DNA of 64,000 bases, taken from NCBI RefSeq assembly GCF_036621415.1, contig NZ_CP030943.1, positions 1-64,000 of the forward strand, read 5' to 3'. The notes beneath the pieces were generated by a model, which was not told where the DNA came from, made no database searches, and was given only the letters and a program-made list of their open reading frames with translations. Position 1 is the stretch's first letter, and each line of letters starts with the position of its first letter. The position numbers were made by a program, and so were the translations under genes. Source of the DNA: Nitratireductor thuwali (GTDB lineage Bacteria > Pseudomonadota > Alphaproteobacteria > Rhizobiales > Rhizobiaceae). This document shows positions 62,389 to 64,000 of this stretch, in pieces.

Positions 62389-63627
62389 TCACCACTTCTC
62401 GACGTTGGGGATGGCGGCCCCGGTGGCCTCGACCACGATTTTGCCGTCGCGCACGCTGCCGACGTTGACCTGAAGTCCCTTCAGGGGGAAGGGCGCCTCA
62501 GGCGTGAAGGACAGCGTGGGAAGGAAACCGTGGGTTTCTTCTGTAGTGATCGGTTCTGCGAAAAGCGCCTCGCGCACCTTCTCGCCGGTCAGGCCCTCGG
62601 GACCGTTGGCTTCTATCGCATGTTCGATCACCGTAACGGCAAAAAGCCCTTGGGAGATGCCCATGGCAGTCACTACGTTCCACGGTGCCTTCAGGCCGTA
62701 ACTGTCGGACAGGGTCTGGTAGAACTGGCGGGGCGGCGTATCCTCGTCGGCCGCGATGGCCATGCCGTAGGCTTCGTAGTCGCCTTCAAGCTGTTCGAGG
62801 CCGCCCAGGGCTTTGCCCGAGGCGGGAAGGCCATTGTGCGAACTCATCATGATCGGCACATCGGCGCCATTGGCCTGCAGGCCGCGCTTCGCGGCAACCA
62901 CGATCGAGGTGTTGGTCTGGATGATCAGGGCGTCGGCGCCCGAGCGTGCCACGCGGCGCATCTGCGCCGTCAGATCGGTCGGCTGCACTTCCGTGTAGAT
63001 CACCTCAACCAGTTCGATCTCGTCGGGGTGCTCTTCGGCGTATTTCTCCAGGCCCTTGGCCATGTCCACATAGGCCGGCGAGGCCTCCGAGGCCATAATC
63101 GCTGCCTTGATAGGGCCATCACCGCCCCGCTTCTGGCGCAGCCAGTACAGGAAGCCCGCGCTCTCGTGTGAGTAGGTGGGACGGGGATTGAAAATCCAGG
63201 AGTCCGGTTTCCACGCATAGCCGTACGCGGCGGTGGCCATGAACATCGGGATCTTGTCCTCGGGCAGGCGCTCGGACAGTGCTGCGACGTCGGGGCCGCC
63301 GAGGCCGATTACCGCGATGGGCTCGAGTTCGGACTTTATGCCGGGCCACAGGCTTGCCACCTGGGCGGCGTCATAGCGGGTCTCGTAGTTCTTGTAGTTC
63401 AGCGTCACACCCAGTTGCGCGCCGCGGGTGGCGTTCCACCAGTCGATCACCTTCTCGCGCCCCGCCGCGAGGATCGGCATGATGTCGGCATAAGGCCCCG
63501 AGAAGTCCGACAGGAGAGCCACGTTGTAGCGAGTTTCCTCCTGCGCCTTCAGCGGCAGTGCCGAGGCCAGCGCCATTGCGCCCGCCGCAAGAAGAGCGCG
63601 GCGCATCGATTTCAAGGACATTGTCAT
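62389..63627 (-). CDS. ABC transporter periplasmic substrate-binding protein (second transporter)
   Basis: 412-residue Leu/Ile/Val-type binding protein with a Sec signal peptide (MRRALLAAGAMALASALPLKAQ, cleavage after about residue 29). The mature part starts VALLSDFSGPYADIMPILA. It is distant from the paired binding proteins at 11.3-13.9 kb (no shared NEPQRGVECYE or FGQEPIEIL segments), so it probably binds a different ligand. Located between livF and livM. Confidence 0.88.
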   Translation of the reverse strand: MTMSLKSMRRALLAAGAMALASALPLKAQEETRYNVALLSDFSGPYADIMPILAAGREKVIDWWNATRGAQLGVTLNYKNYETRYDAAQVASLWPGIKSELEPIAVIGLGGPDVAALSERLPEDKIPMFMATAAYGYAWKPDSWIFNPRPTYSHESAGFLYWLRQKRGGDGPIKAAIMASEASPAYVDMAKGLEKYAEEHPDEIELVEVIYTEVQPTDLTAQMRRVARSGADALIIQTNTSIVVAAKRGLQANGADVPIMMSSHNGLPASGKALGGLEQLEGDYEAYGMAIAADEDTPPRQFYQTLSDSYGLKAPWNVVTAMGISQGLFAVTVIEHAIEANGPEGLTGEKVREALFAEPITTEETHGFLPTLSFTPEAPFPLKGLQVNVGSVRDGKIVVEATGAAIPNVEKW

Positions 63628-63658
63628 TTTCTTCCTCCCAGTTGAGGGCCGGCCCTGG

Positions 63659-64000
63659 TCAATAGGGGAACGGCCAGATGCGGTAAGACGATTTCAGGAT
63701 GGTCCAGCGATGCATCAGTCCCTTGGGCTCGAGGATCATGAAGAGGGCGATGACTCCTCCCAGGATCACGTTCATTCCCGCGAAGACGATGTCGCCCCCG
63801 AGGAAGGTGACGCTCTCTGCAATATTCGGCCCAACGGTTGCGATGATCTCCTGAATCACGCGGATCACGAAGACGCCGATGAGCGCACCGACGATAGAGC
63901 CCATGCCGCCAACGATGATCATCGCTATGAAGAACACCGAGTTGAACAGGGTGAACTGATCCACGCCGACGAAGCGAATCAGGTAGGCCCAGAGCCCGCC
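63659..64000 (-). CDS. livM: ABC transporter permease LivM, C-terminal part (runs off right edge)
   Basis: The last 114 codons of a LivM-type permease: GLWAYLIRFVGVDQF, the hydrophobic FFIAMIIVGGMGSIVGALIG (about three membrane segments), and the typical end GLMHRWTILKSSYRIWPFPY. The N-terminal part and presumably livH, livG and possibly another synthetase lie beyond 64000. It precedes the binding-protein gene by 31 bp. Confidence 0.9.
   Translation of the reverse strand, partial: GGLWAYLIRFVGVDQFTLFNSVFFIAMIIVGGMGSIVGALIGVFVIRVIQEIIATVGPNIAESVTFLGGDIVFAGMNVILGGVIALFMILEPKGLMHRWTILKSSYRIWPFPY

Overview
This is a 64-kb stretch of GC-rich bacterial DNA packed with acyl-CoA catabolism genes. 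The BioY transporter, LivFGHM-type transporters, IS256 and IS1380 debris, tight ATGA/TGATG gene overlaps and high GC suggest an alphaproteobacterium, perhaps a Rhodobacterales member (inference only; there is no rRNA or other marker). I saw no tRNA, rRNA, CRISPR array or replication origin.

Layout. 0-5.3 kb (minus): an acyl-CoA dehydrogenase (ACAD), a MaoC hydratase and a transglutaminase-like protein. Upstream of them are a CaiB transferase, a second MaoC hydratase, a Cys-less thiolase homologue and a Zn-ribbon/OB-fold DUF35 partner, which resembles the Ltp2-DUF35 retro-aldolase module of steroid side-chain degradation. 5.3-7.7 kb (plus): two CaiB/BaiF genes. 7.9-20.3 kb (minus): etfAB, two crotonases, two tandem periplasmic binding proteins, livF-livM-livH, an acyl-CoA synthetase, livG and an enoyl-CoA-reductase-like SDR. 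20.4-22.8 kb: ACAD and CaiB. 23-30 kb (minus): a Liu/Atu-type carboxylase operon with its own TetR gene and bioY. 30-36.5 kb: mostly broken genes with an intact PaaY-like protein, HxlR, DoxX-like and NmrA-like genes. 36.8-38.9 kb: IS256 with an amber codon, a cloverleaf-forming repeat and an IS1380 remnant. 38.9-51.7 kb: a three-subunit biotin-dependent carboxylase plus AtuA (minus), then two isovaleryl-CoA-dehydrogenase-like ACADs, an SDR, a crotonase and two thioesterases (plus), a tandem double-TetR protein and a BadH-like SDR. 51.8-56.1 kb: an acetyl-CoA-synthetase-like ligase, broken genes and an AraC regulator. 56.3-64 kb: ACAD, thiolase, crotonase, CaiB, SDR, then a second livF/binding protein/livM set running off the right edge.

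How the parts fit. The gene set provides uptake and CoA activation (ABC transporter with a co-encoded ligase; CaiB transferases), alpha-methyl handling (racemase/transferase family), desaturation (seven ACADs feeding EtfAB), hydration, oxidation, carboxylation of beta-methyl-branched enoyl-CoAs (two carboxylases, AtuA), thiolysis or retro-aldol cleavage, and thioesterase relief. I infer catabolism of one or more branched or alicyclic carboxylic acids (isoprenoid, terpenoid, naphthenic or sterol-side-chain type); the substrate is not proven.

The most striking find is a recurrent palindrome, TCTAACA-NN-TGTTAGA, at nine gene starts between 1.6 and 50.9 kb. At several sites it occupies the same place relative to a -35/-10 pair. 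Two TetR genes lie in the same region, and one encodes two complete TetR units in a single 435-residue chain. All three TetR units have almost the same recognition helix, so this looks like one regulon under a TetR and a natural single-chain TetR dimer.
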